DNA of 64,000 nt. Source: Brevibacillus antibioticus. Its GTDB lineage: Bacteria; Bacillota; Bacilli; Brevibacillales; Brevibacillaceae. A program made the position numbers and the translations under genes. This document shows, piece by piece, positions 45,030 to 54,782 of the stretch (the stretch's first letter is position 1; every line of letters starts with the position of its first letter). Where the stretch lies: positions 3,436,501-3,500,500 of the forward strand of contig NZ_SZNK01000001.1 of NCBI RefSeq assembly GCF_005217615.1. Direction: 5' to 3'. A model generated the notes under the pieces. That model saw nothing but the letters and a program-made list of their open reading frames with translations. It was not told where the DNA came from and searched no databases.

Positions 45030-45325
45030 TGATGGCAATGAGGAAGAAGAGTAGTCATTTTGCGAGACTTCAGAGAGCTGATGGTTGGTGCGAATCAGTG
45101 TTAAGGAAATGATGAATGGGCTTCTGAGCTCCAAACCGAACCCGCTCTCATGGCGGCAGTAGGCTTTGGCGTTACGTCCGTACGTTACAATGGACACCGT
45201 ATCAAGCTGTGTTACACAGAAACGGTACGGATCAAAGAGATTTTGCGTATGGAGATTCCATTCGTGAAATAACAAGGGTGGCACCACGGTTCATTCGTCC
45301 CTGTCCAGGGCGGATGGACCTTTTT
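45030..45325 (+). promoter_or_regulatory. T-box riboswitch, tryptophan specific
   Basis: Stem I landmarks are present: GAGAGCTGATGGTTGGTGCGAATC (45072 onward, the usual GGUUGGUG distal segment) and a specifier region GATGAATGGGCTTCTGAGCTCC near 45110 where UGG is the Trp codon. The T-box core AAGGGTGGCACCACGG lies at 45274-45289. The terminator stem GGTTCATTCG (45288-45297) / CGGATGGACC (45311-45320) then T5 overlaps it. Uncharged tRNA-Trp would bind and favour the antiterminator, turning on trpS. Confidence 0.9.
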
Positions 45326-45340
45326 GTATTTAAGCGGACA

Positions 45341-46525
<1,185 letters not shown>

Positions 46526-46543
46526 TCCATTTCCACAACAAAA

Positions 46544-46574
46544 AACGGGCTGGGAAGCTATCTCCCAACCCGTT
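46544..46574. terminator. Bidirectional intrinsic terminator
   Basis: AACGGGCTGGGA (46544-46555) / TCCCAACCCGTT (46563-46574), with A5 before and TTCTTTT after, between converging trpS and nuclease genes. Confidence 0.85.
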
Positions 46575-46583
46575 TTCTTTTAA

Positions 46584-49500
46584 TTAATTGCTCTTAACCG
46601 TCACAGTTACCTTGGCTGTTTTGCCAGCATAGCTGATCGTGATGGTCACTCTTGTCCTTGGTTTGGCATCATCCAAGACAAGAATACGTCCCGTCTCATC
46701 AACCTCTACCTGTTCGGGCTTGCTAGATGTGAACTCGATACCCGCTACTTCGGTAACGTCTTCTTCCACATCATTACCAAGAATCGCCATCACCTTGAGC
46801 TGGGCTTCCTCGCCCTGGGCTAGCTTGAGAGATTTCGGCTCGATCTCGATCCTTTTCAGGACACTCTCCCCGACGACATAAGAGGCCGCCGTCGTTACGG
46901 TAAAGATCCCTAGTTCGTCTACTTTCGTCACCTGGATCGCTTTACCCTTGAGTCCCATAGCTGCTCTCCACACATTGCTCCGGTACGAATACGCCTGAAG
47001 CTTTTCGCTTGCGTCGTTGGCGACTGGCAGACCAAGAGTAAAGCCTTTTTTGCCAAGATTTGTATCTTTTTTGCCGTTACTCCACACTTGCAATTGATAC
47101 GCTTCGCCAGGGTTCGGCACACCTTTCCATCCGTTCCCATTTGCTTCCGTCAGAGCAAGGGCAAACTCTCTTGCACGCTGCGCGGAAAAATAGGCGCTAG
47201 GTACCTCTACCCATGCTTCGCTGTCCAAGGTTACGCGAATGCCTACCTCTTTTTCCTTTAATTGTTCAACGAGCTTCTGTTCCAAGGTCACCGTCGGGTC
47301 AGCAGCTTCTCCCTTGCGAGAACGCGTGTCGCTCGCCTCGCCATCGCCTTCTTTCACCTGAACGAATAGCACCGGAGCAAAGCCGATCTTTTCTTTCACG
47401 GACTCGACTGCTTTCATGAATTCCCCAAGTATGTCCAGAAGTTCCTCTACTTGTTCGTCATCTGCCTTGATCTCATCCCCATCTTTTATGACTACAGTAC
47501 CAAGCTTTTTCAAAAGCTCTTCTGCCAGTGTACGGACTTGCTTGGCTACCTCTTTGGAAATATCCTTTTCATCGAGCGGCTCCAGTGCTATTTTCGCCAA
47601 GCTCGTCAAGGAGGCAAGTGCCAATCGGGCAATCTCTTCATCCTCGATGACAGCTTCAGTGAGTGGGTCAAATGCTTTGTTCAAAAAGCTCTTCGTCACA
47701 GCTTGCAGTGACTCTTCGCTGATGGCTCCTCGCTCAGCCTGCTCGGCTACTGCCTCGAGTACAGTCGTGATCGTATCGCTGACTGTCTCCCATTTCTCAG
47801 TCGGCGTCCATTTCTCGGCATCCAGAAGTTTCTCCAGATGGCTGAGTACTTGATGCACCTGTTCCAAAATGATGTTCTCCTCGTTACTTGCGGAGATGAC
47901 CTGAGCTGCTTGCTTGTTCAAATCTCGCTGCGAGTCCGGTGTCGGTGTTCTGTCCGGCGGTGTAACTGGCGGCGGTGACTCCGGCTTGGCTGGAACCTGC
48001 ACGGTCAATGCTTGGGTCACTGCTGTCGATTGATCGGATGCTCGTATGACCTCCAAAACCAGGTCTACATTCGTCTGGCGATATGGCAGCGTAATTTTGC
48101 CATCCAGCGAAATGACTGCTGGATCACTAGAAGACTTGATTGCGATGGTAAAGCCTGTAGGTACTTCTGGCAGCTTCAAGCGCGTCTCACCCGCTGCTGG
48201 CTGTGTGAGCTGCGTGATGCTTTTCGCCACTTCTTGTGCTGTTTTTTCCGGCGTGCCACGATCCTTCATATCCAGCTGGACAAGGACAGGATTATGATCG
48301 CTCACACGTCCCTCGCGCTCAGTCAGGCCAGCGTTGATGTGAACGATATCAACCTTCGTGTCATCCTCCAAATGGTTGCTGACCAAAATTTGATCCAAGA
48401 CTTGAGAGTTCCCTTGGTACACGTACGTATACTGCTCACCCTTTGGCAGTTTCTCCACCATATTGGTCAAAACGCCATCTGCCAATTCCTGCACCGGATT
48501 CGAAAACGGGAAATCGTTGAGATCACCCAACACCACAACATTTGCTTTTGCTTGTGCTGCATGGATTTCTTTTACAAACTGATTTAACACACGGGCAATT
48601 TTCATTCGTTGTACTTCACTGACCAGCTGTGGCGGCTGATCTTTTCCAAACAGCGCTTGATCTCCACCCTTGGAGTTGAAATGGTTCGCGATGACAATGA
48701 CTGGCTCTCCTTGGAAAATGAACTCGGCTGCCAGTGGCTTACGGCTCGAAGCAAACGCCGCGTTGGTCGGATCTACCCGTCCTGGATTGTGTGACAAATG
48801 CACTACACCATCTCTTGTCTCGATTTGCACCGCATCAGTCGCGCCTCCTGGCGTTTTTGCTGCCAACTGTACCCGCTCTGGGTTGTAGAAGAAGCCGACA
48901 CGGATGTTTCCTCCTGGCTGTCCACCATCTTGATTATTCTGAGGCGCGATATCAGTGTATCGGTAAGTCGGGCCTTTTTTGTTTTCCATTGCTTTGATCA
49001 ACGCATTCGCAGACTGCGTAGCATCTGTTTGCCCATTGTCTGTTGGGCCATTATTATCCTGCATTTCCACCACACCGATAATATCCGGCGCCTTCATATT
49101 TTCCACGATCGTCTCAGCAATGCGGTTGATTTTGGCGGAATCAGTTTTTGCCGAGAAATTCTCGATGTTGTACGAAGCGATTGTCAGCTTATCTTCTTTT
49201 GGCGAAATACTTGTCACTGGTGGCTCATAATGGCTTGACTGTACCGTAAATGACTGTGTATGGAACAACTTGTAATTTGCAAAGCTGTAGTCAACGATAC
49301 CAACCAGCGGTCCGTCAAATTTGTCCCCGACTTTCACCTCACCGGTAATCGATTCGAGTTTGTCTGATACGGTGATGCGCTCGGGGTGAAAATCAGTGGC
49401 TTCGAGCACCACTCCGCCAGCTGGTGTACGCGGCTGATTTAAATGCGCTCGATCATCAATGACGACAAATTCCGTTGCACGTGGATTGGTAAACGTCTTG

Positions 49501-52070
49501 GTTTCGCCAACCACGATTGGATTATCGATCTGCACCAGCATACCTTCGAGACTTTCCCAGAAGTCGATGCCGTCTTGATCTGGATCGAATTTGCCGAGGC
49601 TGTCGTTGTCGATAATTCCTTTCGGATATTTGTAGTTGTCTTTGCCCAGGATGAAAGGATCTGGGAGTGCTTTTCTAGCGCCGATCACAATGTTGGTCGC
49701 ATCAATTTGGGTCTGGGTAAGGTCTGTACCCGCCCTGTTCGATGGCACGTATTCCTTGACAGCCCCGCTAACCGTTATTTCATCGCCAGGGTTGACCGCA
49801 GCTTTTGGCTCGTAAACGTATATACCTTCCGAGGTAAATGGATCTGCGTCCGGCTGCGGGTCTTGCATATAAAAGCCTTGTACATTACTGCCGCTTCGGA
49901 CGATAGCCGTTACGATTCCCGGAACATGATTCACTGTTCCATCGGCCATTGGTGAGCGGTGCGATGTTCCTTGAATGTCATGTATGCGAGTGTTTTCTTT
50001 TTGAATCACGTAGCGGAAGGTGGCTACATGGCTGTCTGTATAACCATCCTTGACGGCTATGGCTGAAAGAGTCGTATCCGCATCAATCTGGAGCGGTCCC
50101 GTATACTTGATGCTTCCCCTGCTCGGCGTTGAACCATCTATCGTATAGAAAATCGTTGCGTCAGCCATCGGCGTTGCGAGCGTGACTTTTGTTCCCTGTG
50201 TCACCATAGGACCTGCTGGGCTCGCTGTGACCATAGTGACTTTATTCTCGTCCTCTACGAGATCAGCGGTAGTCCGCGGAACCAGCTTGTATTCATTGCG
50301 ATCGTAGTTGACCACGCCTGTAATAGCGGCATAGCTCTTGTTCACTGAAAGCGGAAGAGTGGCAGCAGGACGCGACACAAACTTGCCGTGCTGATCCTCC
50401 AGCGTATAATTGCCACTCGTTACTGATTTGACAGTGACTACCTTTACCGTCACCAGCTTGCCTTCCAAAGCCTCTCCTTTAGCAGCGGAAAAATCAGTGG
50501 AAGTCACGATTTGTGGGTTAGGCACTCCCGCTTGCTTCTGCACGATTTCCACGTTGCTAGTAGCTGCTTCGAGCTGTGCCAGCCCATTATAGTCATTCAT
50601 TTTTCCGGTAGCGCGAATCTTGTCTCCTACTTCAATTTTGCCAGTCAATCCTGGCGCACGAAGGACGAGTCCCGCCGTCTCATCTTGGAAATACACGTTG
50701 TTTTGTCCGCCCGCTTCAAACATCGCCGTCACCGTTCCGACGACAATCACGTTCGTTCCTACCGGAGTGTTTCTTGCTTCGGCAATGGTAGTCGAACCTA
50801 CAGCTGACTTGGTCACGGTAACTTCCGTGCTCTCAAACGACTTGCCATATTCTCCAGTTGTTTGCTGCGTTATGAGGATATGATCCAGCTGATCAATATT
50901 TGGAATCGTAAAGGAAAATGACCTGTTTGCCTGCGCCGTTCCTGTTTCTTTGTTACTAAGCATCAGTGGTTGTTTTTGCGGATCGTATGCGCGAAGGATT
51001 GCATTCCCTGCTGCCGCTCCTGCTTCTCCTCGAAGCTCGCCCACACCGTTCAATGCTTGCAGGCTGACTTTATCCTGCACCAAAGCTGGACTGGCAGCAG
51101 CTGGCTTCAGCTCGATGCTCGCGCTCTCCTTCTTACTCCCTTCCGTTGCCGTGAGATAGACTCCCTGCGCATTTGGACCGGGATTGGCAAAAGTCAGCTC
51201 GATCACTCCCGAAGCATCCGAATCTTGCAGAGCCAAAGGAGTGTCGCTACCTGTTCCTGTAGGCTGACTCGCATAAACCTTAATCGTCCGCCCTTGACCG
51301 ACATAGCCGCGAATTGTTGCTTGAATAGGATCAGTATGATCAAAAATAAGTTCCGTAGCGTTCGGCTTATCGGTCACGTCTGTTGGTAGTGGCGGTTCTA
51401 CTGGGATTTGCGTGTTTTTTGGAGTAGGTGCCCCTGTGATAAAATCGTTGCCGTTGTTATTGGTATCCCAGCCATTCCCGCCATTCGGCAAAATACCGCT
51501 GGTGTCGCTTATACGTTGGGCACTGGTCGAGTTTGAAGTAGCTGGTGCAGGAGAGTTGCCCTCATATGCATTTGCTGCTCCGTATCCGACCATATCTACA
51601 ACACCCGGCTGGGAGGATACATCCGCCCCGGTTAAAGGCGTAGCATGGCTAACCAATGCGACCTTTCCTTGTGCTCCAGCCATTGCAAGCGTTCCCGTAA
51701 CCTCAGGAGCAGGGAGGTCTGCTACACCGCCCGTTCCTGCTGCTTGCTGGATCAAATAAAACCCATGGGGAGCTATGCTTCCTGTCAAATCAGTCTTGTT
51801 CCAGCTGGGTCCAGTAGCAGCTGCATACTGAACAGACCAGCCTACGAGCGAAACAGACGTGTCTGTCGGGTTGTACAGCTCAATGAAATCGTCCTTGTAA
51901 TGGGCACCAGTGTTCCCCCCACCCCCATATACCTCACTGATCACCACATGATTAGCTCGCGCAGCTTTTGCCTGTGGCATCCACCCGGTCGGTAAAACAG
52001 TTCCCATCACGACCGCGGCTATAAGCGCCAGCTTTGGCCATCGGGAAGAACCTCCTCTTTTTTTCAACAT
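46584..52070 (-). CDS. Very large secreted nuclease with lamin-tail domain and EEP catalytic domain
   Basis: 1828 aa from ATG at 52070, which has AGGAGG 12 nt upstream; an ATG at 52091 overlaps that site. Signal peptide about 1-37. Lamin-tail domain about 40-165 (NHVVISEVYGGGGNTG; DDFIELYNPTDTSVSL). OB-like domain about 450-525 (NVYFQDETAGLVL), chitobiase-type domain about 640-715 (ATIFYTIDGSTPSRGS), and an endonuclease/exonuclease/phosphatase domain about 990-1300 with LTIASYNIENF, GVVEMQDN, VIANHFNSKGGD, LGDLNDFPFSNP and VSDHNPVLV, the full catalytic set. A helical linker and C-terminal Big2-like domain end the protein. It resembles ExeM/NucH-type extracellular DNases used for DNA scavenging. 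Confidence 0.87.
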   Translation of the reverse strand: MLKKRGGSSRWPKLALIAAVVMGTVLPTGWMPQAKAARANHVVISEVYGGGGNTGAHYKDDFIELYNPTDTSVSLVGWSVQYAAATGPSWNKTDLTGSIAPHGFYLIQQAAGTGGVADLPAPEVTGTLAMAGAQGKVALVSHATPLTGADVSSQPGVVDMVGYGAANAYEGNSPAPATSNSTSAQRISDTSGILPNGGNGWDTNNNGNDFITGAPTPKNTQIPVEPPLPTDVTDKPNATELIFDHTDPIQATIRGYVGQGRTIKVYASQPTGTGSDTPLALQDSDASGVIELTFANPGPNAQGVYLTATEGSKKESASIELKPAAASPALVQDKVSLQALNGVGELRGEAGAAAGNAILRAYDPQKQPLMLSNKETGTAQANRSFSFTIPNIDQLDHILITQQTTGEYGKSFESTEVTVTKSAVGSTTIAEARNTPVGTNVIVVGTVTAMFEAGGQNNVYFQDETAGLVLRAPGLTGKIEVGDKIRATGKMNDYNGLAQLEAATSNVEIVQKQAGVPNPQIVTSTDFSAAKGEALEGKLVTVKVVTVKSVTSGNYTLEDQHGKFVSRPAATLPLSVNKSYAAITGVVNYDRNEYKLVPRTTADLVEDENKVTMVTASPAGPMVTQGTKVTLATPMADATIFYTIDGSTPSRGSIKYTGPLQIDADTTLSAIAVKDGYTDSHVATFRYVIQKENTRIHDIQGTSHRSPMADGTVNHVPGIVTAIVRSGSNVQGFYMQDPQPDADPFTSEGIYVYEPKAAVNPGDEITVSGAVKEYVPSNRAGTDLTQTQIDATNIVIGARKALPDPFILGKDNYKYPKGIIDNDSLGKFDPDQDGIDFWESLEGMLVQIDNPIVVGETKTFTNPRATEFVVIDDRAHLNQPRTPAGGVVLEATDFHPERITVSDKLESITGEVKVGDKFDGPLVGIVDYSFANYKLFHTQSFTVQSSHYEPPVTSISPKEDKLTIASYNIENFSAKTDSAKINRIAETIVENMKAPDIIGVVEMQDNNGPTDNGQTDATQSANALIKAMENKKGPTYRYTDIAPQNNQDGGQPGGNIRVGFFYNPERVQLAAKTPGGATDAVQIETRDGVVHLSHNPGRVDPTNAAFASSRKPLAAEFIFQGEPVIVIANHFNSKGGDQALFGKDQPPQLVSEVQRMKIARVLNQFVKEIHAAQAKANVVVLGDLNDFPFSNPVQELADGVLTNMVEKLPKGEQYTYVYQGNSQVLDQILVSNHLEDDTKVDIVHINAGLTEREGRVSDHNPVLVQLDMKDRGTPEKTAQEVAKSITQLTQPAAGETRLKLPEVPTGFTIAIKSSSDPAVISLDGKITLPYRQTNVDLVLEVIRASDQSTAVTQALTVQVPAKPESPPPVTPPDRTPTPDSQRDLNKQAAQVISASNEENIILEQVHQVLSHLEKLLDAEKWTPTEKWETVSDTITTVLEAVAEQAERGAISEESLQAVTKSFLNKAFDPLTEAVIEDEEIARLALASLTSLAKIALEPLDEKDISKEVAKQVRTLAEELLKKLGTVVIKDGDEIKADDEQVEELLDILGEFMKAVESVKEKIGFAPVLFVQVKEGDGEASDTRSRKGEAADPTVTLEQKLVEQLKEKEVGIRVTLDSEAWVEVPSAYFSAQRAREFALALTEANGNGWKGVPNPGEAYQLQVWSNGKKDTNLGKKGFTLGLPVANDASEKLQAYSYRSNVWRAAMGLKGKAIQVTKVDELGIFTVTTAASYVVGESVLKRIEIEPKSLKLAQGEEAQLKVMAILGNDVEEDVTEVAGIEFTSSKPEQVEVDETGRILVLDDAKPRTRVTITISYAGKTAKVTVTVKSN

Positions 52071-52190
52071 TTTTTCATCATTCCTCCTCATATCATTCGG
52101 AAGTAGCTACTACAAAATGGTAAACGCATAACCTGAATATTATGTGAGTTTTATGTAAAATTAGTATAATCCTTCCAAACTCGTGCAAAC

Positions 52191-52225
52191 AAAAACCGCC
52201 AAGATCCATCGTCCTTGGCGGTTTT
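52191..52225 (-). terminator. Intrinsic terminator of YhhQ-family gene
   Basis: On the minus strand AAACCGCCAAG (52224-52214) pairs with CTTGGCGGTTT (52203-52193), then T-rich sequence. Confidence 0.85.
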
Positions 52226-52241
52226 CCTCTGTTTTTGTCAA

Positions 52242-52925
52242 TTAGCTTTCGTCTACTTTCATACTGCGTGCGATATAGAGAACTGGCGTCGAAGCTGCCG
52301 ATACGACAAACTTGATCAAGTAGGTAGTCAACAGGATTTGCCACCATACGTCCATCGGGAATTCTCCCAAAAAGGCAATCGTGCAAAAGGTAACCGAGTC
52401 GAGCAACTGACTGAAGAGCGTGCTTCCATTATTGCGAATCCAGAGCTGATTGGGGCCTGGGCATTTTTTCTTCAACCACGAATAGATTTTCACGTCGACA
52501 AATTGGCTGACAAAATATGCACACAAGCTACCTAATGCCACTTTTGGCATCAAGCCAAAAATCGTTTCCAACGATCTTTGGATCTCTGGTCCCTGTGGTT
52601 GTGGTTCAAATACCAGCACGAGCTGCATGATGATCGTTGCCGCAATTAAGGTAAAGAAGCCGAACCATACGGCTTTTTTCGCTTCTCTTTCCCCATACTT
52701 CTCGTTCAATAGATCGCTTACCAAATAAATAGAAGCATAAATCGTATTGCCGAGCGTCATAACCAAACCGAACATCTCGATTGTTTTGACCACCTGGATG
52801 TTGGCTAGCACGGTAGCCATCCCAATCCACGCGTACAGTCCCATTCTGCCGAACAGTCGGTAGCAGAGCAGGAACAGCCCGAAGTTCACCAGAGCAAAAA
52901 GCACTCCGATCCAAAAATTAAACAT
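52242..52925 (-). CDS. Queuosine precursor transporter, YhhQ/VUT family
   Basis: 227 aa with six to seven hydrophobic helices. Family markers: NIQVVKTIEMFGLVMTLGN, ASIYLVSDLLNEKYGEREAKKAVWFGF, and SQLLDSVTFCTIAFLGEFP. YhhQ imports preQ0/preQ1, precursors of the tRNA-modified base queuosine. The preQ1-I aptamer directly upstream, whose pseudoknot includes its ribosome binding site, is strong independent support for this substrate. Confidence 0.92.
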   Translation of the reverse strand: MFNFWIGVLFALVNFGLFLLCYRLFGRMGLYAWIGMATVLANIQVVKTIEMFGLVMTLGNTIYASIYLVSDLLNEKYGEREAKKAVWFGFFTLIAATIIMQLVLVFEPQPQGPEIQRSLETIFGLMPKVALGSLCAYFVSQFVDVKIYSWLKKKCPGPNQLWIRNNGSTLFSQLLDSVTFCTIAFLGEFPMDVWWQILLTTYLIKFVVSAASTPVLYIARSMKVDES

Positions 52926-52932
52926 ATGATTT

Positions 52933-52973
52933 CCTCCTAGTTTTGATAACGCGGGAGTTTACGAACCGCGGCC
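52933..52973 (-). promoter_or_regulatory. preQ1-I riboswitch, translational
   Basis: On the minus strand CCGCGGTTCGTAAACTCCCGCG forms the stem-loop and TTATCAAAACTAGGAGG the A-rich tail; the loop-tail pseudoknot takes in the AGGAGG of the YhhQ gene, 7 nt before its ATG. This matches the class I preQ1 pattern GGUUC...ACUCCC...AAAACUAGG. Ligand binding would hide the ribosome binding site. Confidence 0.85.
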
Positions 52974-52991
52974 CGTTTTGAGCATTCAATC

Positions 52992-53020
52992 ATTTTACTT
53001 GCATTCGCTTATTTTATCAA
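52992..53020 (-). promoter_or_regulatory. Sigma-A-type promoter of preQ1-riboswitch/YhhQ unit
   Basis: On the minus strand TTGATA (53020-53015), 17-nt spacer, TAAAAT (52997-52992). It gives a short leader just long enough for the aptamer. Confidence 0.7.
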
Positions 53021-53223
53021 CCATTCTCGATACATACGCAGCAATCGACATGACGCGTACAAGAGGTACCTGTTACTGATTTGTAGGATTTATGTCGATA
53101 GTCTGTAACCAATGCATCCACCCTATCGTACATAATGAGCATATAGCAAGGACAAGCACAAAATACAGTACACGACACTTTTCATCATGATCAGTCAGCA
53201 AGACTGGGGAGGAGATTCATCAC

Positions 53224-54294
53224 ATGAAACACATGAAACACTTGAACAAACTCGTAACAGGAACGGTACTTACTTCCGTACTTTTCACTGGTGGGTATGC
53301 ACTGACAGCAGATGCAAGCAACACAACTGCTACAACAAAAGGCTTGCAAGAAATTACGAAAAAAACAGCAGACGTAACGGGTGACAAGACCGCAGACACA
53401 GTCGTTCTGTACGGAAAAACAGAGAAAAACAGCCCATACGTGAAGGATCTCACTATCAAAGTAACAGATGGCAAAACGAAGAAATCTTTTAACATCGACG
53501 TGAAGGACAACGGCTACGAGCCGAAGCTCTCCGTTCAAGATTTCACTTACGATAAAAAAGACGAGATCATGGTTACTGCAAGCACGGGCGGAAGCGGCGG
53601 CTACACAACCAATCACATTTACACCGTTAAGGATGGAAAAGCGAAAGAGCTCAGCCTGCCAGGTCTGGATAAAAACAAAGCAGGTGTAGTAGGAGCGGAC
53701 TTCGTCGAACTGAAACCAATCGATCTAAACAAAAATGGTCTCTACGTACTGGAAGGTACAGAGCGTCTGACTGGTGATTACAATGCAGATGTTCGCGGCT
53801 ACCTCAAATCCAAATGGAAGTGGAACCAAAGCAAATGGGAATTGATGAGTGCCAACTTCGAACCAGCTGTAACACCACTCGAAGTCTATCATGATACATT
53901 CAAAAGCCAAGACTCTGCCTTTGCCTTTAAAGGTCCAAAATCTTGGAACGGCAACATCCTTGTTGAGGAAAAAACTGGCCCACATGCAGACGAATACTTG
54001 CCAGAAGCAAAGAGCGTAACCCGCTTCATCTTCAATGCTGACAAAGCAGAAGATCGTGCAACTGCTGTCGTTATCACCTCATTTGACCTGAATGACTGGA
54101 AAAAACTGAACAACCCGGACGAGCCGCCAATCGGTGTTGAAATTGCACGTAACCAAGCAACCAACACGGTTTATGTCGTAAGCTTGCCACAAGACTCTGT
54201 ATTTGACCCAGCAAGCAAAGAAGGGAAGAAATTTATCCCTCTGATGATGTCTCTGGACCAAGTAAAACAAGCGTTTATGCTGGTAAAACGATAA
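53224..54294 (+). CDS. Secreted protein of unknown function, 356 aa
   Basis: GGGGAGGAGA precedes the ATG. Signal peptide about 1-31 (ends LTADASNT). The mature protein has two parts: residues 40-215 with TADVTGDKTADTVVLYGK, a VCBS/FG-GAP-like calcium loop, and repeated beta strands (KKDEIMVTASTGGSGGYTTNHIY); and 220-356, beginning EPAVTPLEVYHDTFKSQDSAFAFKGPKSW, a mixed alpha/beta region. Lys-rich and Cys-free, as expected for a soluble exoprotein. Not recognised as an enzyme. It has its own terminator. Confidence 0.75.
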   Translation: MKHMKHLNKLVTGTVLTSVLFTGGYALTADASNTTATTKGLQEITKKTADVTGDKTADTVVLYGKTEKNSPYVKDLTIKVTDGKTKKSFNIDVKDNGYEPKLSVQDFTYDKKDEIMVTASTGGSGGYTTNHIYTVKDGKAKELSLPGLDKNKAGVVGADFVELKPIDLNKNGLYVLEGTERLTGDYNADVRGYLKSKWKWNQSKWELMSANFEPAVTPLEVYHDTFKSQDSAFAFKGPKSWNGNILVEEKTGPHADEYLPEAKSVTRFIFNADKAEDRATAVVITSFDLNDWKKLNNPDEPPIGVEIARNQATNTVYVVSLPQDSVFDPASKEGKKFIPLMMSLDQVKQAFMLVKR

Positions 54295-54317
54295 TCACCG
54301 CATCTCTCCACGAATAA

Positions 54318-54354
54318 TCCCTTTGCCTCTCTCATAGGCAAAGGGACTTTTTTT
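54318..54354 (+). terminator. Intrinsic terminator
   Basis: TCCCTTTGCCT (54318-54328) / AGGCAAAGGGA (54336-54346) followed by CTTTTTTT. Confidence 0.9.
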
Positions 54355-54375
54355 GTATTTATGGAGGTTTTCTGA

Positions 54376-54765
54376 CTACAGCTTCGCAAGTCTTTTTTGC
54401 TTCTCCTCTTTTTCAGCCGCATCCAGGTACTCAAACAACCCAAGACGATTTCCCCATGGATCGGCGAACGTCCCCCACTTGACTGGTACTTCTTCTCGTT
54501 GAAAAATTTCAAACGGTTCGATTTGTAGCTCGTTGACTAGTCTTTCTCTTTCCATCTCGATATCGACCACAGCAAATCGCACGGGACCGCTTCCTTCCGC
54601 TGGCGTCCCCTCTGCCAGCTGCAGCCAACACCCAGGCAAGACTTCCCACTCAGCAAATCCTTCATGAGGAACAAAATCCGGCTCTCTTTGCAAGAAGCTC
54701 TGGTACCAGGCTTGTCCTTTGGCGAAATCAGAAGTACGCAATTGAAACGTCATCTCATGGATCAT
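54376..54765 (-). CDS. VOC (glyoxalase/bleomycin resistance) family protein
   Basis: 129 aa, one VOC module: EMTFQLRTSDFAKGQAWYQSFLQREPDFV at the start and VKWGTFADPWGNRLGLFEYL at the end, with the usual His and Glu positions. Small proteins of this fold dimerise to bind metal and a substrate; the activity cannot be told. It follows the CoiA-like gene by 17 nt on the same strand but differs from it in base composition. Confidence 0.82.
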   Translation of the reverse strand: MIHEMTFQLRTSDFAKGQAWYQSFLQREPDFVPHEGFAEWEVLPGCWLQLAEGTPAEGSGPVRFAVVDIEMERERLVNELQIEPFEIFQREEVPVKWGTFADPWGNRLGLFEYLDAAEKEEKQKRLAKL

Positions 54766-54782
54766 GGAAAAGCCTCCCTGAA

